NCBI RefSeq assembly: GCF_003597395.2 | Contig: NC_133774.1 | Span: 51,018,947 to 51,082,946, forward strand | DNA: 64,000 nt | Direction: 5' to 3' | DNA from: Chelonoidis abingdonii | Taxonomy: Eukaryota; Chordata; Testudines; Testudinidae | Part shown: in pieces, positions 12,230-23,320 of the stretch | How the letters are laid out: each line of letters starts with the position of its first letter | How positions within the stretch are numbered: position 1 is the first letter of the stretch | Translations under genes and position numbers: made by a program | Notes under the pieces: generated by a model | What the model was told of the DNA's origin: nothing | Databases searched by the model: none | Seen by the model: the letters and a program-made list of their open reading frames with translations, nothing else

Positions 12230-13204
12230 CAGTGAATGACAACTCAGACGACAGAGCAACTTCAACCATGATTGAAGAGGATGAAGGCACAATCTCACAT
12301 GCTGGACTATATAAAAGTGTTAACAGGCCATATGGCTTACTAAACTCAGATGTACATGGACTGTAGCTGAAGTGTGAGATCGGAGGGACAGACACAGGCA
12401 ATCTGTTTGGTAATGCTCTTGTGGGAGAAAGATCCTTAAACTCAAAGAGTCTAGTAGGGCCCAATGAAATTTATTTTGTGCATTGGAATTACTGCTGACT
12501 TTGTCTTGTTCAAAATCAACCCTAGCGGATCAAAGAGATCCAACATGAACTGGACATGACAGAGGACTTGTTCCTCACTAGCCAATCTTCTATGTATGGC
12601 AAGATGTAAATTTTCATCCTCCTGAGACAGGCTGCCATTACTGTCATGCATTTGGTAAATACATGTGTGGCTGATAAGAGGGCAAAGGGGAATATTGTAT
12701 AATGGTAATGTTGGCCTGCTACTACAAATCTCAGTAGCTTCCTGTGGCTTGGGAAAACTGCCCCATGAAAGTAGGTATAGTGAAGATCAAAGGCTGCAAA
12801 CAGTCATGATGATCTAATGCGAGGAGAACTGTAGCTAAGGTTACCATGCAGAATCTCATATATTTGTTGAGTCCAGAATAGATCTCATACTGGACTTAGG
12901 GATCAAAAAAGGTAACAGAGTAGAATCCCCTTCCTCAATGCTGAAGGGGAAGTTCCTCTATGGCTCCAGAAGTGCAGTCTGGATCAGCTGTAGAAGCAGT
13001 GACTTGTGAGATGGGTCATTAAAAGAGATCAGATAGGGAGGATAGATGGGAAATGGATAACATAACCACCAATCCCACAGTGTTTAGGACACATTTGTAT
13101 GTAGTTATTGTTTCCCAAGCACTGCAGAAGTGGGACAGTGTCTCCAAATGGAGAGGAACTGGTGTCGAAATTGACAACTGGTAAGCTGCCCCTGATATGA
13201 GCAT
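12230..13204 (-). pseudogene. DIRS reverse transcriptase (decayed)
   Basis: Minus-strand reading starts with HFCSAWETITTYKCVLNTV (13204-13019), the usual start of DIRS reverse transcriptases. It continues with FDPLGLILNKTKSAVIPM and HKINFIG near 12540-12470, the conserved block after the catalytic YxDD region. The catalytic region itself is broken by frameshifts. The enzyme would copy the element's RNA into DNA. Confidence 0.72.
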
Positions 13205-13315
13205 AAAATTGATTGCTTATTTAAAGCTGACGGAGGATGGGCAGGACAGTTGAAATTAGAACCAGAAGACCTTCTTCTCTGTGACTTATGGTTCTTTCTG
13301 TAGAAGTCCTGCTAT

Positions 13316-14103
13316 CTAGCAGCATAAGCTCACTGCCTGTAATACCAGTGGAAATACCACTTGGTATTGTTGCTGCTGCTGCCGCCTTCCATAATGCCAT
13401 CTCTTATCATGGATATAAACCCCCAATGAACATAAAGTAAGTTGAGAGTCCTTAAAAGACTGTAGCGTCTCATCCATCTTTTCTGAAAACAAAAAAATAA
13501 CCATCAAAATGTAGGTCCCTGCTGGACCTTGGGCGCTATGCCAGAGTTCTGTAACTATGAAGCTCTTCTCTGTTACATCTGAGGCCATAATCCTGGATGA
13601 GAAATCTGCCACATCCAGTGCTGACTGCAATGACATCTTTCCCACTAAACAACCTTCAGCCATGAAAGCCTTAAACTCTTTCTTGGAGGATTCTGGTAAT
13701 TTTATCATATTCAAACAGTGCCTGCTGATTAGCAATGAGCATTTGTAAAAACGAAGTTGAATATATTTTTCTTCCCATCAAATCCAACCATTTAGAGACT
13801 TTTCCTTTAAGCATTCTCTTAAATATCCTGTCACAATCTCTCATTTGCAGCTGTTACAAGAGAGTGAGGGGTGGATGTGAGTAGAAGTGCCTGAAATCCT
13901 GCATTAGGAACATAATACTGCTTATCAGTATGCTTTGTTGTAGGCAGTAAAAAAGTGAGAGCAAACCACAAAGTCTTTGCAGGTTCCAAAAGCACTTTAT
14001 TCAAAGGTAAAGCTATCCTCTCTGGAGCTGACAACTGGAGAATGTCTACCAACCTATGGGTATTGTCCTGAACAAATTCTGCCTGAATGCTGTACCAATT
14101 CAC
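13316..14103 (-). pseudogene. DIRS gag-like region (decayed)
   Basis: Two minus-strand frames are visible. The one at 14103-13831 contains HRLVDILQLSAPERIALP and NKVLLEPAKTLW. The one at 13735-13316 contains KKEFKAFMAEG, SALDVADFSSRIMAS and SLGVYI. Both patterns recall the gag-like proteins of tetrapod DIRS elements, which package the RNA. The upstream part (14104-15650) is too broken to read as protein. The second frame ends in a glutamine run from CTG/CAG repeats. Confidence 0.65.
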
Positions 14104-15726
14104 CTTAGGAAATTTTAATATGACTGAAAGTCATCAGGCACATGAGAAGAGGAATCTGGTATAGCCGATTCATCCAGTGAAGATGAGGAAGGAGGAAACA
14201 TGGCCAGTGGGATCTGCTGAGATTCTGCTTGCTCCTGCAATAAATGTCTCAGACTGAACCACCTCCATATGCATTTCCACTGTAGGTGGGCCAGGAGAGT
14301 TCAGTGACCACAATAAGCCAAGGACTGAGACCGTAAAGATTGAGGGAATCCCAATGGTTCCATGAATGCCACAGAAGAAAGGGATACGGCATTGATGGCT
14401 AGTAGAAACTGGGCCAAGAACCACTCTCTCTACTGAGAGAACATATTGATCCTGGTACTGATGTGCTTCCCTGAGGTATCAAAGACTTTTGAGCTCAGTG
14501 CCTGGACAGAGAAGTGGAAAATGATTGTGAACTTGAATGCAAGGAACCTTCCAAATAGTCCAAAGGGAAAAGAGGAGCCATCTCTGGTGGAGCCATCATA
14601 TGCTCTGACTCATCTGAAGCCCAGTATGTGGGTTGCGTTGGTGCCTACGCAGGTAGAGAAGCTGGTGCCTTGGGTAGTGGCAGCATCATAGAGGCAGCAT
14701 TAATACCCATTAGAAGAAGCTGGTACCAAATCTGTAGCTCTGGACAGCATTAGGGCTATAGAAGCTGACACTGTCTCCGGAGAGAAACATTAAATCGGCA
14801 CGTCTTGGTGCTGATCCAGAAACTTATATTGTCTGTGCAGTCTGGATTTCAAGTGGTGCCAGAGATGATGCCCACAATAGCCCATATTCTAGGGCAATCA
14901 AACCAGATGGTCCCAGGACCACAGAAGACACCACCACAGCTGATGACTCCTATATCACAGGTGAGTCCAGCACAGAAAGAGAGAGTAAATCTTTGTCAGC
15001 TTGATAAGCCTGTGGAGTCAATATGGTTGGTGCTGAGAGCAACATGGTTGATATCAGACTCAATAGCCGCCCCACAAATGGTACCAGAGTCAATGGTATG
15101 GTCATGGAATGATCTCATCTTGGTATCAGCAAGTGGATAGAGAGCCCTGCTCTATTCTGAGTACTCAAGGAAATCCAGTGCCAGTCAACATTCCTCTTAA
15201 GAGAGGAAAAATCTCCCCAAGTCTTGGAGTGACTGCGGTCAGTTTTATAAGCCTTCTTTCTTGGAGGAGGAGACAAAAGAACAGTCTTCTCCTTGAAGAG
15301 TCAGAGCTTCCCGGCAGCACCAAAGCTCTCTGAGGGGCCAGACAATCTAATCCCAGGGCTAAAGCAGGCCTCATGACTCACTCCATAAGGTGCAGCTTCA
15401 GATCTAAGTCTCTAACCACTTTCATCACCTTTTTGAAGGGCAGGCAAATTGAGTACTTCTTAATATGCTCCTCTCCTAGGAACAATAAGCACAAAATATG
15501 GGGATTACTGCTGGGGACAGCTACTCCACAAGAGGGGAGGTGCTTGAAACCTGGTGAAGACACTGGATCAGAAAAACCAACTTATGTAACTACTAAACTA
15601 AGTAATCTAACGCAAAGGGTACTACTACCGCCACCTATAACTAACTAAGCATATACAAAATACCAAGAAAAATCTTTCTGATGTAACAACCAATGCGTGA
15701 GGTATATACCACATGGAAGAAACAGT

Positions 15727-16872
15727 TAACTACCAGTCTGTAACTGTTGTTCTTCGAGACATGCTGCACCTGTCCTTTCCACTGTAGAGATTTGTGCACC
15801 CCATGCTCTGTTGTCGGATGTCTTTTTCCCTAAGCAATACACATCAGGGCAGCTTGAGGGCCCTCTGCTGTAGTGTGCCACTGCATGTTGGTATATGGGG
15901 GTGGAGCCGCACCCAAGCCTCTCAGTTGCTTTTTACCAGATAGACATTGATAAGAGTGGGGAAGGAGGGCAGGTCGTGGAATGGACATGTGCAACACATC
16001 TTGAAGAACAGTTATGGAAAGATAGATAACCATTTCTTCTTTGAGTGATTGCACATATCCATTCCACTGTAGGTGATTCACAAGCAGATTAACTTGGAGG
16101 TGGGCTTGGAGTCTACTTAAGCAGAGACTGGAGAAGAACACATTCAAAAGAGGGTATTGTCCTGAACTGACTGGTTATAGCATAATGAGAAGCAAACGTG
16201 TGCACTGATGACCAAGTTGGCGCTCTGCAAATGCCCAGAATAGGTACTTGGAGTTGAAAAGCTGCTGATGCTGCATGCACCCTAGTTGACCGAGTCAACA
16301 CTCTCGTGGTGAAGTAACACTAGCCAACAGGAAGCACAAATGAATGCATGAAGAAACCCAAGGATGAAATTTTCTGAGTGGAAACCAGATGACCTTTCAC
16401 TCTGTCTGCTATCACAACACAGAGCTGTGTTGAGGACATAAAGGACTTAGTGCAGTCCAGATAGAAAACTTAAGTTCTTTTCACTTCTAATGAATGGAAG
16501 ACTTTCCTCATCTCTCTGAGCGTGAGGCTTTGGAAAGAAAGTCGGCAAATGAACTGCTTGGTTATGGCAAAAATTGAAGACTATCTTTGTTAGGAATTTA
16601 GGATGAGGGTGGAGATAAACTTTTAACTTGTGGAAAACTTCATAGAAAGGACTTGACACCACTGCTGTCAACTCACCCACTCTCCTTGCTGAGATAATTG
16701 CAATAAAAAAAAATCATCTTCACAGAAAGATTGAGCGGAGAGCAAATTGCAAGAGGTTCAAAGGTGGCACCACTAATTTTGCCAACATGAAGTTCAAATT
16801 CCATGCGGGAATAGGATCCTACACCTGTGGGTATAACCTACCCAAGTCCATTAGAAACCTGATGGTGATGGG
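15727..16872 (-). mobile_element. DIRS-type retroelement copy A, 3' portion with tyrosine recombinase
   Basis: The minus strand reads FLMDLGRLYPQV near 16860. It continues with VHLPTFFPKPHAQRDEE (frame 16680-16447), then STRVHAASAAF, GICRAPTWSSVH and TFASHYAIT (frame 16301-16113). The last three hold the H-x-x-R and catalytic Tyr boxes. A non-coding 3' region follows to 15727. The gag, reverse transcriptase and RNase H parts are missing. It is a more complete recombinase C-terminus than in copy B. Confidence 0.75.
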
Positions 16873-18288
16873 GTTGTGTGACATTCCCCAGTGTACAATA
16901 TGGACTGCTGAACAGAGATAGCATTCTGCATCACTTTATGTGAAAGCGACTATGTTTTGAATGTGTTTTATTACAGAATTTCACCAAAGGGAGTAGTATG
17001 AATAGCTTGAAACTTAAAAAGAGACAATAGATGGAAGTTATAAATCTTGTTCTAAGTGCATTCATGAATGGCTGGGAATCATACAGACCGGGAAACAAAT
17101 GAAACTACACATTTTCTGGTTAGAAGTTATGAAAATATGAAATTTTCAGTCTGCAAATTAATACTATACTGAGTAAATTCAGTTATAAGATCATATGATG
17201 CCTAGTGTATCGGAAAGGAATTCCAGGCACATTTACAGCTGAATTTGTTTCATTAATTTTTTAAACCATGAGCACCAAAATAAGCAAATCAGAAAGCCAT
17301 TATTTCCATTAAGGGCCTGATAATTCTAGGGTTAATTCTCTGTTCTTTCACTGTAAAGTCACCCAAAAAAGAACATTTGTGTTGCCCAAATGCCTTCAGC
17401 AATTTAAACAAGATGCCTTTGTAACAGATAACAGAGTTGTGTTTAAATTACGTGGATAATAAAAAATAAAACCTGACTGTTCATAAATTATGTACCTTTG
17501 TAGCAAATAATGCAAAGAATTTAATGTACTTTTTTTTATTTAGCAGAAGTGCACTACTAGATTATTTTTTGGTAATCCAAATCTCCAAAATGTTAACTAT
17601 CATTAAAACAGCAAAGTGCACAGATAGTAAACAAAAAACAGATGAATTTGGATCCTTAAACTCTTCTGTTTTAATCAAACAGAAAAGTACTGAATCCACT
17701 GTTTCATTTAGAACGGCTACATCTTCAAAGTTGAAAGTGAAACTACAAAATACACTATAAATGGAGCTGAGGAAAGTGAAACAGTTGCACAAAAATAAAG
17801 CTGTGTCTATCATGCCAATGAGTGAACAAATCTAATATAAATTTCAGACATTTACAAATTTAATCTCCGAACCTATACTATCATCCACGTGAATAAATTG
17901 TTGAAGCCAAATGGAACCCACTGAAGTCAACAGGGCTCTGCAAGAACACAGAAATTGGTAAGGGCAGATGACAATGCAGGGCTAGGAACTTACAAGGACA
18001 TCACAAGTGTTTACTCCATTAAGTACCTATTAAACTTCCAAAATAAATTACAAATGGTTAAAGTGTCTTGTTCAAAAATTAAAGTTTCTATGAAATATAA
18101 ATTTATTACAGATTTAAAAAATTCTGTCTGCAAACACGGTAAAAATAACTACTGTAGAGACACTCCAATTAAGACATTAGAACAGAATAGTACTTTGCTT
18201 TGTCATACCAGAAGGTAAGTCAGTTGACTAAATTTTAGCCCCCGACAAAGTTAGATTACACACTTGCATAGGAAATAAATCTACTTAC

Positions 18289-18313
18289 AACTGAATCTGC
18301 ATCTGGACATTCC
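18289..18313 (-). CDS. FCHO2: FCHO2 25-nt microexon
   Basis: A 25-nt minus-strand exon. The acceptor is a T-rich tract ending TTTTTTTACAG (plus CT at 18314-18315) and the donor is GTAAGTAG (plus AC at 18287-18288). Its first base completes the Val codon begun at the end of the 27830-27902 exon. Eight codons follow, ECPDADSV, ending in phase 0. Vertebrate FCHO2 has the same peptide at this place. The length is not a multiple of three, so skipping it would shift the frame, which suggests constitutive use. The next exon, expected to encode the NIPDVDEEGY segment, was not found in 1-18288, so the downstream intron exceeds 18 kb. Identity rests on three exons joining in order and phase. Confidence 0.92.
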
Positions 18314-20267
18314 CTGTAAAAAAATAAAGAAAAAATATGTAACTATCAAAAATGCACAGATAGAGATGTATTTTTTAATACAATTCTGGAATCTCCTTTA
18401 GTAGTTTTTAATTTGCTTACAACCCATCCCTTTGCACATAACTTCTAAAAAGCAACAGTAACATTGTTTTATTTAACTGATATTATTAATTAAGTGAGTT
18501 CTCTTTATTCAGCTGTGAGAAAATAGCAAAGTAACTGAAGGTTTAAGCTGAGTCCAGCAAAGCAAGGAAATTCACATAAATGCTGAAAATCAAAGTTGAC
18601 ATTCCAGCCTTAACTCACGACCTGGTGCAAAAAAGAAAAAAATATAATGGAATGAGTTAAGGCAGGAGTTTCAGCCTGGATTTTAAGTTATATCTGTGAA
18701 TTCCCACATTGTTCTGGGTTGAAGGCAAATGTTTAACAATTTCGTGTAGATTTATGTAATTTGAGAGAGTCAGGTCTATGCAGATGATGTGCACATGCAG
18801 AAAAGCCCTGTCAACAATACTAATGAAACTGTCCATATAAAAAAATTCACTCATTTGGACAATAACCTGTTCTAGAAACAATTATGACTAGGCTAATGGA
18901 GTTTAGAGTTGCTCTCTTCCATAACTTCACTCTTTTAGATCATGTCCAAGAACCGTGTGGGCCCTGGAGTCATAGTTAGACAGACTTGAGTTGCATCATA
19001 AGAACTGGTCTATATACCAACAAGTAACAAGACAGACCACCACCACAAAGGCTCGGTAAAAAAAATAAAATAAAAATCACCTCTTCAAGAATAAAAAAAG
19101 TTTCCAAAAAAGCAGTTGGTAAGTATTTAGTATTTGTGAATGCTTGCTATTGGACTGTCAACAGATTCCACTGTAGTTTCTGGATTCAAACAGTAATGTT
19201 CTCAAAAATGAAAGTCAGTCCAAGTGACTGGACATGACATTCTCCGAGACAACTGATAAATGCAAGCTGGAGCTACTCTGAACTAAACACTTGACTATGG
19301 AATCAATACACAGGCCTTCTGTAACCTGCACCATCAAAAATCAAATGGCAAATGGTCACTGTAAATGAATGTTAATTATTTCTTAAAGACAGCTGTATTT
19401 ATGACAAATAGAAATAATAATAAAAGTGGTAACAGACATTTCTTTGATAGGCCAAACAGTTAATTCAGACATCCAACCTATAATCTCTTCATGAATGACA
19501 AAAAAACTTGCAAAGAAACTGAACCATGAATATGGAATTCCAATATCACCTTAAGAAAGCACTTAGAATGAGGTGTTTTTCTAAAAAGAACACAGGAATA
19601 CGGGGTCTGCATCTGTGAACAAGTTTTTAATTCATGTATATTTTACCTCTTTGCTGGCCTAGCTAAGGTAGCAGCATCAGGCAAGGCTATTTTAAAAAAC
19701 AGAAAGTGCAAGTGATGGCTCAAAGAGAAGGTTCACCTGATTTCGCCCATGTGTCTCAAGACATGAGAACTAAGTTTTACAACATTTGATATTAAAAAAA
19801 AAAAAAATCATCTAAACTATACAAACAAGAAAGATTAGAAACTACTGGAAGCAAACTAGAATGAAGATTCCTACAAAATCAATGAGCACATATTCAATGA
19901 ATTAAAATCTGACTGATAAATCTCAAAATGAAAGTGTAAATCGGGAATCATCATACAGCGACGGCAGCTCTGTGAGGTTTCACAGGGCTATATTCTTGGC
20001 CAATATTACTCAATATCTTCATTATCATTGCTGGTAAAGTTTATAGATACAAAAATTGGTAGAGTGGTAAATGATAAGCACAGCTCAGTTCAACAGAATT
20101 ATCTGAGATTGCATGGTAAGATGGGCTCACAAGAACACGTGTTTTAATAAAGCAAAATATAAGGTCACAAAACTAGAAACCAAAAATGGAGGTCACATTT
20201 GCAGAATGGAAGACTGCATACTGGAAATCAGCAGCTCAGAAAAAGACTTAGGCATCATGCAGGATAA

Positions 20268-21826
20268 CAGTGGTTTACAATTTTTGAGAAGTTGTCTGCT
20301 TCAGAGATAAAATGTGGTATTTATTACGTATTTTGATGTGCTGAATTCAAATATGACAATTAAAACAACTGATTGGCTACTGTTTCTAAGATATTTAGGT
20401 TTTTACATTTTATGTCTATGTATATTGTGTAGATAGTAGAGTTTTAATCATAAATTGTAAACCTAGGTCTTTTCATGTGTTTATGGTTGCTTTACATGAT
20501 AATATTTCACCTGTCCTGTTTATGTAACACTTTAAAAATCAGCAAAAGGGTTATATAAATAAAATTTATTATGAAACAAAAGGCAAAAAACTATTATGTA
20601 CATAGTTTAGTCCTATTCAGTGTCTACTCGGCGCTTCTTGGCTTGTCTCTTGTATTCATTAAATGGAGCATCTCTTGTCACTGTCCAGCAATAGTCTGCA
20701 AGCATTGATGGGCTCCATTTGCCCTGATAGCGTTTCTCCATTGTTGCAATGTCCTGGTGAAATCGCTCGCCGTGCTCGTCGCTCACTGCTCCGCAGTTCG
20801 GTGGAAAAAAATCTAGATGAGAGTGCAAAAAATGTATCTTTAGTGACATGTTGCAACCAAGGCTTTTGTATGCCTTGAGGAGGTTTTCCACCAACAACCT
20901 GTAGTTGTCTGCCTTGTTGTTTCCGAGAAAATTTATTGCCACTAACTGGAAGGCTTTCCATGCCGTCTTTTCCTTGCCACGCAGTGCATGGTCAAATGCA
21001 TCATCTCGAAGAAGTTCACGAATCTGAGGACCAACAAAGACACCTTCCTTTATCTTAGCTTCACTTAACCTTGGAAATTTTCCACGGAGGTACTTGAAAG
21101 CTGCTTGTGTTTTGTCAATGGCCTTGACAAAGTTCTTCATCACACCCAGCTTGATGTGTAAGGGTGGTAACAAAATCTTCCTTGATTCAACAAGTGGTGG
21201 ATGCTGAACACTTTTCCTCCCAGGCTCCAATGACTGTCGGAGTGGCCAATCTTTCTTGATGTAGTGGGAATCTCTTGCACGACTATCCCATTCGCAGAGA
21301 AAACAGCAGTACTTTGTGTATCCAGTCTGCAGACCAAGCAAGAGAGCAACAACCTTCAAATCGCCACAAAGCTGCCACTGATGTTGGTCATAGTTTATGC
21401 ACCTCAAAAGTTGTTTCATGTTGTCATAGGTTTCCTTCATATGGACTGCATGACCAACTGGAATTGATGGCAAAACATTGCCATTATGCAGCAAAACAGC
21501 TTTAAGACTCGTCTTCGATGAATCAATGAACAGTCTCCACTCATCTGGATCGTGAACGATGTTGAGGGCTGCCATCACACCATCGATGTTGTTGCAGGCT
21601 ACAAGATCACCTTCCATGAAGAAGAATGGGACATGATCCTTTTGACGGTCACGGAACATGGAAACGCTAACATCACCTGCCAGGAGATTCCACTGCTGTA
21701 GTCTGGAGCCCAACAGCTAGACTAGAGCCAATCAACAATTTTAAGCATCATTTTCGTTCTCAGTGACCCAGAATTAGTAAAGTTTGACTACATTTATTTC
21801 AGAAGCATTTTGGCTGTAGAGCAGTG
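20268..21826 (-). mobile_element. Unclassified DNA transposon, 1559 bp, TAA target duplication
   Basis: It sits inside a CR1 reading frame. TAA occurs immediately left (20265-20267) and right (21827-21829). Removing the element and one TAA joins CR1 codons as MQDNQLKSN in frame, so the boundaries are exact. The ends are imperfect inverted repeats: CAGTGGTTTACA on the left and CACTGCTCTACA (reverse complement) on the right, 9 of 12 matching. It carries one long open frame on the minus strand and looks internally shortened at that frame's 5' end. The TAA duplication fits PIF/Harbinger-like insertion, but the protein is not a Harbinger transposase. Confidence 0.82.
20613..21713 (-). CDS. Transposon-encoded putative DDE transposase-like protein, 366 codons, open
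   Basis: This is the longest open frame in the window, with no stop over 366 codons. I remember close relatives repeated in arthropod, cnidarian and vertebrate sequence sets as uncharacterised proteins. The layout suggests a zinc-bearing RNase-H-fold transposase. Asp64 lies in FIDSSK and Asp118 in CGDLK. A C-x2-C pair (137, 140) follows, then His186 in PPLHIKLG and Glu313/Glu316 in SDEHGERFHQD. A basic tail KRQAKKRRV ends it. The first codon is TTG, with an in-frame stop at 21717-21719 just upstream, so the true N-terminus is missing and this is a truncated copy. Expression is not shown. Function is inferred from residue pattern only. Confidence 0.7.
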   Translation of the reverse strand: MGSRLQQWNLLAGDVSVSMFRDRQKDHVPFFFMEGDLVACNNIDGVMAALNIVHDPDEWRLFIDSSKTSLKAVLLHNGNVLPSIPVGHAVHMKETYDNMKQLLRCINYDQHQWQLCGDLKVVALLLGLQTGYTKYCCFLCEWDSRARDSHYIKKDWPLRQSLEPGRKSVQHPPLVESRKILLPPLHIKLGVMKNFVKAIDKTQAAFKYLRGKFPRLSEAKIKEGVFVGPQIRELLRDDAFDHALRGKEKTAWKAFQLVAINFLGNNKADNYRLLVENLLKAYKSLGCNMSLKIHFLHSHLDFFPPNCGAVSDEHGERFHQDIATMEKRYQGKWSPSMLADYCWTVTRDAPFNEYKRQAKKRRVDTE

Positions 21827-21882
21827 TAATCAACTAAAGAGCAATGTGGTGGCTAAGAAAGCAGACACGATGTTTAGATGTA

Positions 21883-22048
21883 CATCTATACTCCAATCTA
21901 ATGTGACCCGATATAGCACCGATTCTGATATAATGCGGTAAAGTAGTGCTCTGAGGGGGCTGCGCATTCCGGCGGATCAAAGCAAGTTCGATATAACGCC
22001 GTAAGATTTTTTGGCACCCAAGGACAGGGTTATATCGAGGTAGAGGTG
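21883..22048. mobile_element. MITE, 166 bp, GATATAAC-rich
   Basis: The left end CATCTATACTCCAATCTAATG is a diverged copy of the right end, CACCTCTACCTCGATATAACC in reverse complement. The body has CGATATAAC and TTCGATATAACGCC blocks seen in a common turtle MITE. It lies in CR1 sequence. A flanking TA is present on the left only, so a mariner/pogo origin is possible but unproven. Confidence 0.65.
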
Positions 22049-22365
22049 CAGAAGTAGGGGAAAAAAGAGTAGAATTAGGAGGTGTTATTTTCATGGCACA
22101 GAGCATTAGTGAGACCATTACTGGAATACCATTTTCCAGTTCTGGTGTCCATGCTGTAAAAAGAATGACATGAGGTCTGGAAAAAGTTGCCTTACAATGA
22201 AAGGCCAAAGAAGCTCAATCTGTTTATCTGAACAAAGAGGTTAGAGGTGATTCGAAGAGAAGATTTCTGATAGTACAGATCTCTTTAATCTAGCAGAAAA
22301 AGGCATAAAGACACAAGATCCAATGATTAGAAGCTGAAGCTAGACAAATACAGACTAGGAATATG

Positions 22366-22384
22366 ACACACACACACACACACA
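22366..22384. repeat. (CA)n microsatellite
   Basis: A short uninterrupted ACAC run within the CR1 copy. Confidence 0.9.
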
Positions 22385-23097
22385 AAAGACGGCAATTAAC
22401 CACTGGATTAATCACCAATTTAGAAATACAATTTATTTCCAGGATATGCAGTGGATTCTCCATCACTTGAAATCTACATAAAAACTGGATGTCTTGCTAA
22501 TGGCTTTGATGCAGGAATAACCAGTGGAAAAAAATCTACGGCCTGTGTTATGTTGGACGTCAAACTAGATGACAATAATGGTCTCTTCTGACCTTAAAAT
22601 CTATTCCATGTCATACTCAAATTATGTAGTTAAAAATTATGCAATTCTAGTCCTCAAGAAAACCATAGATTTCAATGCCAATAGGAGAGCAGAAAATAAG
22701 AGGTTTAAAAGGACTGAATAAGCTAAATGTCATCTTCTAAATTCTGCCTTCTGTCCTTCGACAGGTTTCTTAAATGGAGAAGGAGATTGAAGTTTCCAGC
22801 AGTTGACTCTGGTGAGGCTGGAAAGAGATGTCGCATTCAGGGTATGTCTACACTACGAAATTAGGTCAGTTTTACAGAAGTCGATTCTTAGAAATTGATT
22901 TTATATGGTTGATCGCGTAGATCCACACTAAGTGCATTAAGTCGGCGGAGCATGTCCTCACTACCATGGCTAGCATCGACTTATGGAGTGGTGCATGGTG
23001 GGTAGCTATCTCACAGTTCCCGCCGCCTCCTGGAATTCTGGGTTAAGCTCCCAATGCCCAATGGGGCAAAAACATTGTCCTGGGTGGTTTTGGGTAT

Positions 23098-23310
23098 ATG
23101 TCATCAGTTGCCCCTCCCTCCATGAAAGCAACGGAAGACAATCCTTTTGCGCTTTTCCTGGGTTACCTGTGCAGATGCCATACCATGGCAAGAATGGAGT
23201 CCGCTCAGTTCACTGTCACCGCTGCTGTTGTGGGCAAGTCTACTGTGGGGGCTACTGTGAGCCAAGTAGCCAATGAAATCATTGACATTCTGTTATCAGG
23301 GGTAGAAGAG
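23098..23310 (+). pseudogene. Harbinger transposase, N-terminal piece
   Basis: The plus-strand frame reads FTVTAAVVGKSTVG, then ATVSQVANEIIDILL. This is the helix-turn-helix and linker part that precedes the catalytic core of HARBI1-like transposases (family knowledge). The frame is cut at about 23320 by the SINE. Alone it cannot be functional. Confidence 0.65.
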
Positions 23311-23320
23311 GTGGGGGTTG

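Larger units (their letters stand above)
9750..15726 (-). mobile_element. DIRS-type retroelement copy B, nearly full length, about 6 kb
   Basis: Read on the minus strand, this carries in order gag-like, reverse transcriptase, RNase H and tyrosine recombinase segments. That order, with a recombinase instead of a DDE integrase, defines DIRS elements. Stops and frameshifts are scattered throughout, so it is dead. Its 5' end abuts the 3' end of a second DIRS copy. Both 3' ends show the same motif, AACAGTTGTTCTTTGAG near 9757 and AACTGTTGTTCTTCGAG near 15746. A MITE at 10265-10527 splits the recombinase. Confidence 0.8.
1..18288 (-). other. FCHO2: FCHO2 downstream intron (partial), over 18 kb
   Basis: No further FCHO2 exon was recognised from the window start to the 25-nt exon. 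The tract includes the tandem DIRS elements at 9.75-16.87 kb and several DNA elements. I see nothing identifiable at 132-1809, 4083-5253, 5529-7030 and 16873-18288. Those parts are AT-rich, with homopolymer runs such as A22 at 1176-1197. Confidence 0.75.
19960..22612 (+). mobile_element. CR1 LINE, 5'-truncated, interrupted by two DNA elements
   Basis: Plus-strand reading near 19965 gives VSQGYILGQYY, the reverse transcriptase PQGSxLGP motif. The frame at 20113-20264 includes FNKAKYKVTKLE and SEKDLGIMQDN. It resumes after the insertion with QLKSNVVAKKAD (21830-21870). Past the 166-bp MITE it continues in decayed form to a CR1-like 3' end (GGTCTCTTCTGACCTTAAAATCTA at about 22582-22605). The copy is old and full of substitutions. 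It is antisense to FCHO2. Confidence 0.75.

Noticed and set aside
20663..20878. Other-strand frames over the 366-codon gene
   Set aside because: They are shadows of the long minus-strand frame, without motifs.
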